Of a stretch of 64,000 nucleotides of DNA, positions 9,413 to 18,229 are shown one piece after another; position 1 is the stretch's first letter, and every line of letters starts with the position of its first letter. A model generated the notes under the pieces. The model saw only the letters and a list, made by a program, of their open reading frames with translations. It had not been told where the DNA came from and made no database searches. The DNA is from Paenibacillus xylanilyticus. Its GTDB lineage: Bacteria > Bacillota > Bacilli > Paenibacillales > Paenibacillaceae. The position numbers and the translations under genes are program-made. Location: contig NZ_JABMCB010000169.1 of the NCBI RefSeq assembly GCF_013359935.1, positions 118,660 to 182,659 on the forward strand. The letters run 5' to 3'.

Positions 9413-10225
9413 TTAGTCCCCCATTATCTTTCTTGACCATGATCCTGATTTGATCACGACTAGTAGTAGAGCCAAGGCTGTTAGCATACCTTTCCAAAGT
9501 TCCATGTTTGCTCCGTTTCCGGTGAAAAATCCGAAAGATACATTGGCTATTATCGCAACGTACACAATACATCCGATAATGATAATAATCCCCTGCAAGC
9601 AGACCGCAGCATAATCAAATACGAATCTTTTGGCTTTTTCTTTCAGTTCATCGTGTATAAATGCAGCTATTGGAATAGGGGCAGCAGCCGTATATATTAA
9701 TAGCTGGAATAGTCGCCCAAAAACGATCAACATGATAACTATCTTGATACCCTGCAGAATCCATTCAAAAGGCATCTGCTTAACTGCATAAAGCTTTTTA
9801 TCGAACCAGCCCATACTTTCGTACTCAGCTTCCATAGCTGAAAAATCTATCTTATAAAGTGATGCATCCGAACCTGTGGTTCCTACAAGACTTGAGATAT
9901 ACGATGATAGATAGAAAATGATGTTCAGAAAATCGAGTGTATGTTCCATAATCAACTTGGCGAAAACCAGTTTCAGCATACAAGACACGACCGTTTCCCA
10001 CCTGAAAAACGCGAAATTCATTGACTTATTCATGAAATCCAACAAAAAGTATAGAGTTAGCAAACTGTATGCTACAGGCAGGATGGCTTGATGTATTTCG
10101 GTTATAACTGAGTATACTCCCGGATACTCGGATGGCCCCTGATTGACCATCCCTGTAACCTCTGTAATAATTCCGCTAAATCCTTCAAAAGCAGCTTTTA
10201 TATCATCAACCGGAGACGTTGCCAA
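9413..10225 (-). CDS. VirB6/TrbL-like polytopic channel protein
   Basis: The 270-residue protein has a TTG start (10223-10225) shortly after GGGTGG. A short amphipathic region is followed by about five or six membrane spans, including ILPVAYSLLTLYFLLDF, GIKIVIMLIVFGRLFQLLIYTAAAPI and GIIIIIGCIVYVAIIANVSF. The AAPIPIAAF loop between the later spans is characteristic of the VirB6-like subunits of Gram-positive transfer systems. It lies between the pilin-like and PrgI genes, as in Tn1549-type operons. It is likely the membrane pore of the translocation channel. A gap of about 130 bp separates it from prgI. Confidence 0.8.
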   Translation of the reverse strand: MATSPVDDIKAAFEGFSGIITEVTGMVNQGPSEYPGVYSVITEIHQAILPVAYSLLTLYFLLDFMNKSMNFAFFRWETVVSCMLKLVFAKLIMEHTLDFLNIIFYLSSYISSLVGTTGSDASLYKIDFSAMEAEYESMGWFDKKLYAVKQMPFEWILQGIKIVIMLIVFGRLFQLLIYTAAAPIPIAAFIHDELKEKAKRFVFDYAAVCLQGIIIIIGCIVYVAIIANVSFGFFTGNGANMELWKGMLTALALLLVVIKSGSWSRKIMGD

Positions 10226-10281
10226 CTATTTCACCACCCACTTTTTTTGAGATAGGATAGGGGCCGTTAAGCCCCTTATAA

Positions 10282-10596
10282 TTACAATCCGAAAAGTGAC
10301 AGTGATTTGGAGATACCAAAGACCATAAACCCTGCCGCCATTGTCTTCATACCACGAACTTTTCCATCGGCATCATCTTGTTTAAAACCTAATGCTGTTT
10401 GAATACCCCCAAAGAAGGCAACAACGAGGCCAATTCTTCCTGCCCAAGTAGCAATCACTTCAACAACCCCGTCAAACTGATCCATGCCCTCTGCGGCTGC
10501 GTAAATTCTAGTAGTCATTAGCATTAAGGCAAAAGACAAGGACAGAACTTTAGCGGCCATAGGTTTTTTAATCATGCTCATGAATAAGTTTTTCAT
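10282..10596 (-). CDS. Maff2/VirB2-like pilin-type membrane protein
   Basis: The 104-residue protein has an N-terminal signal-like span (AAKVLSLSFALMLMTTRIYAAAEG). A helix (VEVIATWAGRIGLVVAFFGGIQTALGFK), a charged loop (QDDADGKVRGMK) and a second span (TMAAGFMVFGISKSL) follow. This hairpin with a charged loop is the VirB2/TrbC arrangement, called Maff2 in Tn1549-like elements. It probably forms the extracellular or membrane filament component. It lies directly downstream of the coupling protein gene. Confidence 0.8.
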   Translation of the reverse strand: MKNLFMSMIKKPMAAKVLSLSFALMLMTTRIYAAAEGMDQFDGVVEVIATWAGRIGLVVAFFGGIQTALGFKQDDADGKVRGMKTMAAGFMVFGISKSLSLFGL

Positions 10597-10691
10597 TTAA
10601 AAATCTACCTCTTTCACATTTTAATTTTAGTTTTCCAATCGAAAAAATAGGGATTAGTTGCGTAGAACACCAACGATTGATCTAACTTTCG

Positions 10692-12557
10692 TTAGATTAA
10701 CTCATCCATTTGCTTTTCTAAAATATCCAACTCATCAACATTTACAATAGATAATTCATCCATCCGTTCAGCAAGTTCTTGTTCCGGAACTCTCATGTTC
10801 ACCAATTCAGAAATTAGATCAGAATTCGATGATGATTGTTTCCACCCCATGGAAGAATCAAAGTAGTTATTCTCATTCGCTTCATAGAGCAGCTTATAAT
10901 TCGGATGGGATTCTAGTTTGTATTTGTCAGAGTAAAAAGGATCAAGCCCCCTTACAAAGAGAACACATTTATGATCTGGCATTCGTGCAAGCTCGGAAAT
11001 TGTCATTAGATCACGGCCTTGACTGCCGTAGCTGATACTTGACGAGCTATTCCTCCCTCTCGATTGACTTGTATTTTTTGTATCAATCGTCTGTTTATCA
11101 AGGCCTTTATTCACCCACTCAAGAGTTGAACGCTCTTGTCCACCCAAGAACAGAATGGTGTCGCAGTTACCTATAATCGTTTCATATGTTTCTTTATAGA
11201 GCGATTTAAGCTGTGTCATGTTTTGTATAATTGGAGCTACTGAAATATTACGGCTTCGCATTGTGGCGATTAGTTTATCAAACTCCGGAATTTGCCCGAT
11301 ATTCGCAAATTCATCAAGCCAGAATTTCACATGATACTTTAAGCTGCCACCACTCACAAAATCAGCCTGATAATACAGTGAATCAAATAATTGAGCGTAC
11401 ATCATGGCTACTAGGAAATTAAAGGTTGAATCACTATCCGGTATCAATACAAACAGTGCTGTCTTCTCATCCCCTAACGCCTGCAACTCCAGGTCATCAT
11501 CACTTAGTAGACGTTCCACTTCCTCAATACCGAATGGTGATAAACGTACACCTGCTGATATTAGAATGCTCTTTGCAGTTTTACCGGAAGCCATTTTGAA
11601 AATATCGTATTGCTTGACCGCGATATGGTTAGGATTATCTTCACGTAACATTTCGAACAGAAAATCGAATTCACTTTTAAAATCTTCTTCGTCTTCTTTT
11701 ACCTCTGCCAGCCTCAACATCGTAAATACTGTTGCAAATCTATGTTCGAACTCTGGCAGTTCATAGAAAATGTAGAGGAATATCGCTTGTAATAGTGCTC
11801 TTTCTGCACTTTCCCAGAATGGATCTGATGCTCCATTTTTATTTCCATTGGTGTTCTTGATCAGGTTGTTAATGACCTTTAGGATATCACTCTCCTTTTT
11901 GACATAGGCAAAGGGATTGTATCTACAGCTTTGCGACATGTCTATTAGATTAAAGACCTTAACCTTATATCCCTGCTGCTCGAGTGAATGACCTGTGTCC
12001 CGAAGCAACTCACCTTTAGGGTCTGTTATGACAAAACTTGTATTTGCCTGTAGAATGTTGGGCTTTACAACAAATCTACTTTTACCTGTACCAGCTCCCC
12101 CAATAACTAAGAGATTTAAGTTTTTCTTTACCTTCTTTGTATCGAGGCTAAGTCGTTCAGTCTCCGTTAAGATAACATTCGCAAATTGATCCTTATTATT
12201 CCGTATTCGGCTTCGGTCTGTATTACCTCCCCACTTTGCTGTACCATGTTCTTTTCCCGGCATTAGGTTTTTTTGAGTTGTGATCTTATACAATGCAAAA
12301 ATGAATACAGTGATTAATTCAAAGGACAAAATTTGGAGTGTTTTCTCACTAGGGAAAACGAAAATGTTGTTGATCATGCTGGCTTTAGAAGCTTCGGTAA
12401 GCTGCTTTACATCTACATTTTGAATATCAAACGGCTTCCCTGAAAGCTCAATTACATGATGTACATGAGAGGTTATATAAGCGATAGCAACATAAAGGAG
12501 CCCACAGAAGATCAAAAAATTCCTAGTCTGTCTTCTTCTTTTTTCTTGATCAGTCAT
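10692..12557 (-). CDS. virD4: VirD4/TraG-type coupling protein
   Basis: The start is placed at ATG 12555-12557, after AAAGGAGGGCG, giving 621 residues; an upstream frame extension lacks a ribosome site. There are two N-terminal membrane spans (NFLIFCGLLYVAIAYI and LQILSFELITVFIFALY). Walker A is VIGGAGTGKSRFVVKP, followed by ITDPKGELLRDTG. Walker B is KFWLDEFANIG, then the TMRSRNISVAPIIQNMTQLK segment of the family. The enzyme hands the relaxase-DNA complex to the secretion channel. It follows the PcfB gene, its usual partner. Confidence 0.95.
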   Translation of the reverse strand: MTDQEKRRRQTRNFLIFCGLLYVAIAYITSHVHHVIELSGKPFDIQNVDVKQLTEASKASMINNIFVFPSEKTLQILSFELITVFIFALYKITTQKNLMPGKEHGTAKWGGNTDRSRIRNNKDQFANVILTETERLSLDTKKVKKNLNLLVIGGAGTGKSRFVVKPNILQANTSFVITDPKGELLRDTGHSLEQQGYKVKVFNLIDMSQSCRYNPFAYVKKESDILKVINNLIKNTNGNKNGASDPFWESAERALLQAIFLYIFYELPEFEHRFATVFTMLRLAEVKEDEEDFKSEFDFLFEMLREDNPNHIAVKQYDIFKMASGKTAKSILISAGVRLSPFGIEEVERLLSDDDLELQALGDEKTALFVLIPDSDSTFNFLVAMMYAQLFDSLYYQADFVSGGSLKYHVKFWLDEFANIGQIPEFDKLIATMRSRNISVAPIIQNMTQLKSLYKETYETIIGNCDTILFLGGQERSTLEWVNKGLDKQTIDTKNTSQSRGRNSSSSISYGSQGRDLMTISELARMPDHKCVLFVRGLDPFYSDKYKLESHPNYKLLYEANENNYFDSSMGWKQSSSNSDLISELVNMRVPEQELAERMDELSIVNVDELDILEKQMDELI

Positions 12558-12623
12558 TAGCGCCCTCCTTTGTCCCTGCAAGCATGTTGGGTAAAGGTTC
12601 CGCAGCTCCTAACTTTGACAAAG

Positions 12624-14027
12624 CTACCTCCCTCCCTTCTCTCTGTTTTTATTTTTTGTAGGTGGAGCCTGTTTTTGAGCTTCAACAAGAGGCTTGATCT
12701 GTTGTCTTCTTTCATCTAAATTCATGCGAGTAGTAATTTTGCTCATCATGTCATGAACTAGTGAAGATCTGTCACCCTGTGTTGCCTCCTTGTCAGCCGC
12801 GCCTAACCTTTCTGTTAGTGATTCCCTCCCCTTCAATTCCGCCTTCTCAATAACCAAGTCAGACGTTTCACGTTTGAAGTCAATTTCATTGACTTTTATT
12901 CCGTAACTTTCTGCTAATTCACGGTGTTGAGGGTTATTCATATCCAGTGTTACATGTGGAACCTCTATTTTATTTCCTACAAGCTTTTTATAAGTAACTT
13001 GATTTTCCGGTACAGACTTACTTACCTCGGGTTGTCTATCCCCTCTCTGCTTGAGAAATTCAGGAATATTTTCTTGTGATTTCTTCTCAACCTCAGCATC
13101 CTTAGACTGTTCTCCAATGAATACCTGTGGTTTAGTCCCTTCATAAGCAGATATAAGTCCCTCTGACTCCATCCGATCAATAATTCCTCTCGCCTCATCA
13201 TAGCCAACGTTAAGCTCAGACTGTAGTTTCGGAATGGCTATTTCTGCCGCCTGTCTAGCAAGATCAACAGATTGTAAATAATGTTCGCCATCAATGTTTT
13301 TTGACAGATCAGTGAAAGGAGCAATATTAACTCCTTCCTTTTCAGCTAAACCACGTTGGAATTCAATATCCATATCTAATACGGCATCACTAACTTTAAT
13401 TTCAGACACACCGACAACACTGTATTTCGATTCACCGTTGTTTACTGCATTTTGGTTATCTCTTAGTACCTTCTCAGTTTCAATACTCACTTTATCCATT
13501 TGAAGGCTTTTTAAATTAACTCCTGCCTTTTCAGCTAAATCGCGTTGAAATTCAATATCCATATTTAGAACTGCATTAGGAACCCTTATGCTTGATTCTC
13601 CAACCACTTGATAGGGTAAAACCTTTTCAGGCTGATGTTGCTTAACGGTAAGATCAGTCGCTGTCAGCTCTTTTTGTATAAGGTTTTCAATAATACTTTT
13701 GACACGAACTTCGTCACTTTGTTTATAGAAAACAGAGTGTCGACCGCCATCTTCAACCACAGCATAGGCAATTTGATAGCGTTTTGCTTTATCCGCAAAT
13801 TCCCTTAATCTGCTTTTCTCCAGATCAAACATTTTTATCTCATCCTTACTGGTAAGAAGCTTTTTCAAGGATTTTTCTCCCGGTTTGTCGCCCTGCTCTT
13901 TAGCTCTATTGATTAAGAATATCAACATCTGTTTAATTGATTCATTAGTCATTTTAGCGGTTTCTCTTGATAAATCAGAAGCCATTCGTGTAACAATTGT
14001 CGAAACATCACCGCCGATATCAGACAT
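12624..14027 (-). CDS. PcfB/DUF3801 relaxosome accessory protein with an FtsK-gamma-like winged helix
   Basis: The start is ATG 14025-14027 after AAGGAGCG, giving 467 residues. Residues 1-140 match the DUF3801/PcfB pattern (VVEDGGRHSVFYKQSDEVRVKSIIENL), known from pCF10 to aid docking of the relaxosome to the coupling protein. The rest is unusual. Three copies of a roughly 34-residue unit (VVG.S.I.VP.AVLDMDIEFQR.LAEKAGVN) lie near 139-172, 202-235 and 346-379. Between copies two and three is a segment (about 250-304) with IPKLQSELNVGYDEARGIID and MESEGLISAYEGTKPQVFI, which fits the DNA-binding gamma domain of FtsK/SpoIIIE translocases. It precedes virD4 in the operon. Confidence 0.78.
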   Translation of the reverse strand: MSDIGGDVSTIVTRMASDLSRETAKMTNESIKQMLIFLINRAKEQGDKPGEKSLKKLLTSKDEIKMFDLEKSRLREFADKAKRYQIAYAVVEDGGRHSVFYKQSDEVRVKSIIENLIQKELTATDLTVKQHQPEKVLPYQVVGESSIRVPNAVLNMDIEFQRDLAEKAGVNLKSLQMDKVSIETEKVLRDNQNAVNNGESKYSVVGVSEIKVSDAVLDMDIEFQRGLAEKEGVNIAPFTDLSKNIDGEHYLQSVDLARQAAEIAIPKLQSELNVGYDEARGIIDRMESEGLISAYEGTKPQVFIGEQSKDAEVEKKSQENIPEFLKQRGDRQPEVSKSVPENQVTYKKLVGNKIEVPHVTLDMNNPQHRELAESYGIKVNEIDFKRETSDLVIEKAELKGRESLTERLGAADKEATQGDRSSLVHDMMSKITTRMNLDERRQQIKPLVEAQKQAPPTKNKNREKGGR

Positions 14028-14085
14028 TCTATCGCTCCTTATTTCGAATTCACCTCTGGAACAGTACACGTTTCTTTAAAGACCA

Positions 14086-14295
14086 TCACACTGTTGTTGC
14101 ACTTTCATTTTCATCCTCAAGTTCCCTAATATCGACCTCCAGCGCCTTAGCAAGTTTTCTTATATTTTCATGAGTCGGATACTTTCGATTTCCTTTCTCA
14201 ATTTGGGATATAGTTGGTTGTGGAACTCCCGATTTTTCCGAAAGCTTCAGCTGAGTCCAACCTTTCTCCTTTCTCTTTTTTTTAAGTTTATAAAT
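14086..14295 (-). CDS. XRE-family repressor of the transfer operon
   Basis: This small Cro/C1-type helix-turn-helix protein has KKKRKEKGWTQLKLSEKSGVPQPTISQIEKGNRKYPTHENIRKLAKAL and an acidic tail. The start is uncertain. The best ribosome site (AAGGAGG) is followed at 8 nt by an in-frame ATT (14293-14295). A GTG at 14302-14304 overlaps the ribosome site, and a farther upstream TTG would put the operator inside the gene. It lies just upstream of the PcfB gene and probably controls the conjugation operon and itself. Confidence 0.75.
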   Translation of the reverse strand: MYKLKKKRKEKGWTQLKLSEKSGVPQPTISQIEKGNRKYPTHENIRKLAKALEVDIRELEDENESATTV

Positions 14296-14318
14296 AACTC
14301 GCACCTCCTTGATTTCAT

Positions 14319-14338
14319 AATATTCGAAATCGAATATT
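14319..14338. promoter_or_regulatory. Perfect palindromic operator of the XRE switch
   Basis: AATATTCGA and TCGAATATT are perfect 9-bp arms separated by AA. The site sits immediately upstream of the leftward XRE gene and its ribosome site. It is very likely the binding site of one or both divergent regulators. Confidence 0.75.
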
Positions 14339-14359
14339 TTAGTCAACAACTTTTTATTC

Positions 14360-14371
14360 TTATTCGAATAA
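14360..14371. promoter_or_regulatory. Second palindromic operator
   Basis: TTATTCGAATAA is a perfect 12-bp palindrome sharing the ATTCGAAT core with the operator about 30 bp away. The two sites lie between the divergent XRE genes, a lambda-like switch layout. Confidence 0.65.
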
Positions 14372-14448
14372 ATTATTGATTGATGGGCATCTCTTATTAC
14401 TTTCTGTTATGATTTAAGTAAAATTTTCAGCAATGGTGCGTGAAATGA

Positions 14449-14883
14449 ATGGATCAACTAAACAACATTATCGGAGCTAATATAAAACAATTCAGAAAAG
14501 CAGTAAAAATGTCTACTACGAGATTGGCTGAGTTATCGGATACATCACAAAGTACAATCAGCAAAATCGAAAACGGTAGCTCAACCAATATCGAAATCCT
14601 AATAAAGATTTGCGATGCTCTCAAAGTTTCGCTCTATGACATTCTTCCTGCCGGCTCATTGCCTAGTTCCGAGTCTGATCATTCTGGAAAAAGACAATTG
14701 CTTGGTGTATTAGACGAACTAACAGATGCAGAAATTAAAACCATACAAACCTTGCTCTCGCTCAACATTCTGCCAATAATAAAGCAAATCACCCCTTTAA
14801 TCACAGCTTTAGATGAATTGGATGAAAAATCACGCGATAATTTACAGAACATTTTTTATTCGATATTAAATAACAGGTTATAG
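14449..14883 (+). CDS. XRE-family regulator, divergent
   Basis: The 144-residue protein has an N-terminal helix-turn-helix (GANIKQFRKAVKMSTTRLAELSDTSQSTISKIENG) and a C-terminal helical region suitable for dimerisation (LDELTDAEIKTIQTLLSLNILPIIK). It is the only rightward gene in this part of the window. It is divergent from the smaller XRE gene with the two ATTCGAAT palindromes between them, so the pair probably forms the decision switch of the conjugative element. The ribosome site before its ATG is weak. Confidence 0.8.
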   Translation: MDQLNNIIGANIKQFRKAVKMSTTRLAELSDTSQSTISKIENGSSTNIEILIKICDALKVSLYDILPAGSLPSSESDHSGKRQLLGVLDELTDAEIKTIQTLLSLNILPIIKQITPLITALDELDEKSRDNLQNIFYSILNNRL

Positions 14884-14940
14884 CTATATCGTACAGGCTT
14901 CGACAAAATCGAGGGAGGGTTAAATTTATACCCCTCAAAT

Positions 14941-14977
14941 AAATAAAGGGCTAACCTCTTGGGTTAGCCCTTTATTT
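14941..14977. terminator. Bidirectional terminator
   Basis: A 16-bp perfect stem (core AAAGGGCTAACC / GGTTAGCCCTTT) with a 5-nt loop and A/T flanks on both sides separates two convergent genes. It overlaps the last codons of the response-regulator gene. Confidence 0.85.
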
Positions 14978-15545
14978 TGACTTGTATTTGTTTGATTTGC
15001 TTCTTTACAGTCTCTACAGACTTGAATAATACCTTTGCAATCTCGGTTTTATTCATCCCCTTTTCCCGAAGATCGTAGACCTCTCTCTCTGTAGGAGTTA
15101 AGATATATTTTAACTTTCGCTCCTTTTTCAGTTCAGCTATAAGTACAGCCGATGCATCAGGATGAATACTTGGATTATCACCAAAAGCTTCTCTCACAGC
15201 CCTCGGAATGTCTCTGTAAGACGTCTTAGTAATATAGTTAACTGCACCTTTATCAAAGGCATCCAGGATGATCTCTTTGTCATTTAACGCAGTCAGCATA
15301 ATTATATTGCTAAGTCCTAGCTGTTTTAACTCTAAGGCCGTATCCAGTCCATCACATTCGTTAGGACTCAACATGACATCGACTAAGGCAACATCAACGT
15401 TGTTTTCTTTGTATGCTTTAATTGCAGCTTCTTTACTCGGCGCGCAGCTGACTACGTTTAAGTCCCTCTCTCTCTCAATGAAAGAAGATAAGCAGTCTTC
15501 CCACACTGGATCATCCTCAACCAACATTACATTTATTTGGGTCAT
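14964..15545 (-). CDS. Response regulator, REC plus LuxR-type HTH
   Basis: The start is ATG 15543-15545 after GGAGGGAATTCG, giving 193 residues. The N-terminal receiver domain has MLVEDDP (acidic pocket), the phosphoacceptor Asp in DVALVDVML, MLTALND and ITKTS (Lys). The C-terminal NarL/LuxR helix-turn-helix has LTPTEREVYDLREKGMNKTEIAKVLFKSVETVKKQI. It is the last gene of a three-gene operon with the histidine kinase and HAD phosphatase genes, reading toward the conjugation genes. The signal is unknown. Confidence 0.88.
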   Translation of the reverse strand: MTQINVMLVEDDPVWEDCLSSFIERERDLNVVSCAPSKEAAIKAYKENNVDVALVDVMLSPNECDGLDTALELKQLGLSNIIMLTALNDKEIILDAFDKGAVNYITKTSYRDIPRAVREAFGDNPSIHPDASAVLIAELKKERKLKYILTPTEREVYDLREKGMNKTEIAKVLFKSVETVKKQIKQIQVKIKG

Positions 15546-15601
15546 CGAATTCCCTCCTATAGCGGGTAAAAAAACTTTCGTTTTAAACACACAATGAGGC
15601 G

Positions 15602-16972
15602 TTATACGTTTTGTTCAGTAGTTATAGGAATTTGTAGAATAAAAGTTGTACCCGAACCCTTCTTGGACTGTACAGTAATTTTCCCATTGTGCTTCTGCAT
15701 AACATTCATACAATAAGCCAGGCCTAAGCCAAAGTTCTTACTTCTGTTTTTAGTTGTGTAATATGGATGGAAAATACGGGTTATATCCTCCTGTTCGATG
15801 CCTAGACCATTGTCTTGTATTTCAATTACGATAGCCTTTCGAGTATCGTATGCAGATATCCTCAGCTGCCCGTTATGTTCCATTGCCTCTGATGCATTCT
15901 TAATTAGATTCCTTAGAACCTCTTGAAGATGTACACTGTCACAGTACACTTTCTCATGCGTTCTAACATATCTAACAACGTCAATATTCTTCTTTTCCAA
16001 ATAAGGTAAACTCATTTCAACGCCTGATTCGATCACTTCACAGACTTTATGGTAATCGGGTATAAGTATGATTTCTTGAGAATGCTTCTGTATCCGGTCA
16101 ACCATTGAGAGCATATGTGAAGTGGAATCCAATATAGTATCAATGTCTTTTACAATAGGTTTTGGATTTTCCCGTTCAGCCTCATACCTAATCCGGTCAG
16201 AAAGAATATCAATTTTTCCTATTTCATTTTTTATAGTATGGTTCAGTGCTGATGCCCCCGAAGTAACCGCACGCATTGCGCTTTCACGCCTAGTGTTGTC
16301 AAATCTGAGCCTTACACCTAAAAGTCCATGTTTGGAAACTAAAATAATAAAAGTCATGAACAAGAGGGTTATAACTAAAGGCATTAATCTCCATACTTCT
16401 TCAAAATTAAAGAACGCTTTAAATGTGTAGTTCACAAAAATTTGAAAGATGATCGGTGGGAAAGTAAACAAAATAACATAGAAGCGATTCCTTTTAATTA
16501 ATTGAATGCTCTCTTTAGAGTAACTTACCGTTAGCAGGACCATCCCGACCAGTAGATATGGTACACACCACATGAAGAGAATTCGAAAGTTATTTTCTAT
16601 GTCTGGATAAAATGATGTATTGAAAAGCATAAATACTATTGGGATCATCAACATAAAAGCAAGCTTGTTCTTCAATTGTTTGTTGAAGAATCCGCTATAA
16701 CTAATCGCAAACATTAAAAAACAATAGGGCAACCCATTATGATTCATGAATGAACCAATGATGTGTAACTTAAAGAGTACATCTTCAATCGTCGGCGTGA
16801 TCAACTCATGCGTATGTAAGTAAGGAATGGCTGTTTCTGTCATCGCACGAGACAAACCGCCACCTCCAGCTGCAAAAGCTGAAAAGGCAACCCATCGAGT
16901 GGATTCATTTTTCGGATTATTTACAAGGAGCACAGCAGCGATTGTCCATAAAAATATAAGAACAAATACCAT
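15602..16972 (-). CDS. Membrane sensor histidine kinase
   Basis: The 456-residue protein has about seven hydrophobic spans in residues 1-220 with short loops, and no large extracellular sensor. The phosphoacceptor region is ALNHTIKNEIGKID. The ATPase domain shows the N box (LIKNASEAM), G1 (IQDNGLGI), the F box (IFHPYYTTK) and G2 (FGLGLAYCM). It should phosphorylate the response regulator encoded 56 bp downstream. The polytopic sensor resembles kinases that sense membrane or small lipophilic signals; on a conjugative element a role in cell-cell or stress sensing is only a guess. Confidence 0.85.
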   Translation of the reverse strand: MVFVLIFLWTIAAVLLVNNPKNESTRWVAFSAFAAGGGGLSRAMTETAIPYLHTHELITPTIEDVLFKLHIIGSFMNHNGLPYCFLMFAISYSGFFNKQLKNKLAFMLMIPIVFMLFNTSFYPDIENNFRILFMWCVPYLLVGMVLLTVSYSKESIQLIKRNRFYVILFTFPPIIFQIFVNYTFKAFFNFEEVWRLMPLVITLLFMTFIILVSKHGLLGVRLRFDNTRRESAMRAVTSGASALNHTIKNEIGKIDILSDRIRYEAERENPKPIVKDIDTILDSTSHMLSMVDRIQKHSQEIILIPDYHKVCEVIESGVEMSLPYLEKKNIDVVRYVRTHEKVYCDSVHLQEVLRNLIKNASEAMEHNGQLRISAYDTRKAIVIEIQDNGLGIEQEDITRIFHPYYTTKNRSKNFGLGLAYCMNVMQKHNGKITVQSKKGSGTTFILQIPITTEQNV

Positions 16973-16981
16973 GGTTGCCCC

Positions 16982-17692
16982 CTACAATGTCTCGCCAATT
17001 TGAATTATGTCGGCTTTAATAAAGCGAGGTTCTTTATTTATCTGTCCCATCCATTTTTCATCCTTCTTCGCAACCACAAAAGGATAATCTACATGATTAA
17101 GAGCTGGCAAATCATATTTTGAATCCCCAATCGATAATGTTACAGCAGGATCAAACTTTGCAATTTCTCTACTCTTAAATCCATCAAGATTTGAGAAATC
17201 AATTGTTACTCCATTCCCTTCTGGTTTTACATTCAAACAACGATAAGGTACGTCAAAATACTGACCATACTGTTTTACCAGTAAATCAAAATTTGTTGAA
17301 AGCAATTCTACATGAACGCCTTTTTCTTTCAGATGAAAGATTAAATCATGGGTAAAGCTAATGAATTTCTCCTTTAAGGTCTTTTCAAAAAATAACTTAG
17401 AATAGTGTTCCAACTGCGCATAAGAATACTTTTTAAATTTCCTCAATACAAATAGTTTATTAAAGGCATCCCTAGACACGGCATCCAATACCAAAAAGTA
17501 TGGGGCACGAAGAACAAAAGATGAGAAGTATAGCGGCCATAACTTCTCACCGAGTTCTTGTTTTTTAATAAATAGATAAAACTGAACGATGTTACTTTTA
17601 GTTATTGTGTTGTCTACATCAATAACAGCATTCCTCACTCCTTTATGATCAATTAAGTCGTCAATGTAAGAAAAGTCTGTAATGTAGTCCAT
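16982..17692 (-). CDS. HAD-superfamily phosphatase
   Basis: The start is ATG 17690-17692 after AAGGGAG, giving 236 residues. It has the HAD motifs: DVDNT (nucleophile Asp and general acid), LLSTN (motif II), K in VKPEG, and IGDSKYDLPAL (motif IV). The helical cap (about 40-120) resembles phosphoserine-phosphatase-like members. The stop is 9 bp before the kinase gene, so it is the first gene of that operon. The substrate is unknown; a partner in the signalling pathway is possible from position. Confidence 0.75.
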   Translation of the reverse strand: MDYITDFSYIDDLIDHKGVRNAVIDVDNTITKSNIVQFYLFIKKQELGEKLWPLYFSSFVLRAPYFLVLDAVSRDAFNKLFVLRKFKKYSYAQLEHYSKLFFEKTLKEKFISFTHDLIFHLKEKGVHVELLSTNFDLLVKQYGQYFDVPYRCLNVKPEGNGVTIDFSNLDGFKSREIAKFDPAVTLSIGDSKYDLPALNHVDYPFVVAKKDEKWMGQINKEPRFIKADIIQIGETL

Positions 17693-17827
17693 ACGTTCTC
17701 CCTTCACCTAATAACTGGTTACTAATCCATTTTAGCAGTTATTCATTCGGGCAAAATGAGTCCTTATATACAAAAAATCTGAGCGCGTAGTCCCGATCTT
17801 TAGAACTTAGTCCAAATTTCCGTGTAC

Positions 17828-17879
17828 AAAAAAGGAATTAAATCGCGACCATCATATCAAATGAGTACGATTTAATTCC
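17828..17879 (-). terminator. Leftward terminator just outside the transposon end
   Basis: GGAATTAAATCG (17834-17845) and CGATTTAATTCC (17868-17879) are perfect 12-bp arms. On the minus strand they are followed by TTTTTT. No gene precedes it before the proposed transposon end at 17,927, so it may have served a gene now displaced to the other side of the insertion. Confidence 0.75.
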
Positions 17880-17926
17880 CGCATCGGTTTCTTTCTTCTG
17901 TGACCTTTAAAAGGGCGTCCCATTAG

Positions 17927-18229
17927 TGAACTTAAGGTTATTGCACAAGCAAAAAATGAAGATAAAGTTATTGCTTAAATCATAGCATCCATCCAATATG
18001 CAATAACTTTATTTATCTTCAATAATGATCTACTGAGTTAACAATTGAACTTAAAGTTTATTGCATAAAAAAATTTAAATCCATTTTATTAACTGCTTTC
18101 TTCAAATCATCATCAAATGAATGAAGATAAGGTTATTGCTTAAATCATAGCATCCATCCAATATGCAATAACTTTATCTTCAATAATGATCTACTGAGTT
18201 AACAATTGAACTTAAAGTTTATTGCATAA
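17927..18229 (+). repeat. Left-end array of putative TnsB-binding motifs
   Basis: Related motifs start at 17927 (TGAACTTAAGGTTATTGCAC), 17958, 18046, 18122 and 18207 in the same orientation. Inverted relatives lie at 17997-18020 and 18162-18181. A consensus is GAAsWTAARGTTATTGCWYAA. The copies at 18046 and 18207 are identical. The last overlaps the stop codon of the recombinase gene. The pattern of several short repeats near an end is that of Tn7-family ends. Alternatively some of them could be the recombinase's own site. Confidence 0.6.

Noticed and set aside
4392..14027. A relaxase among the conjugation genes
   Set aside because: No MobA/VirD2-type histidine cluster was found in any leftward gene; the PcfB-like gene is an accessory protein.
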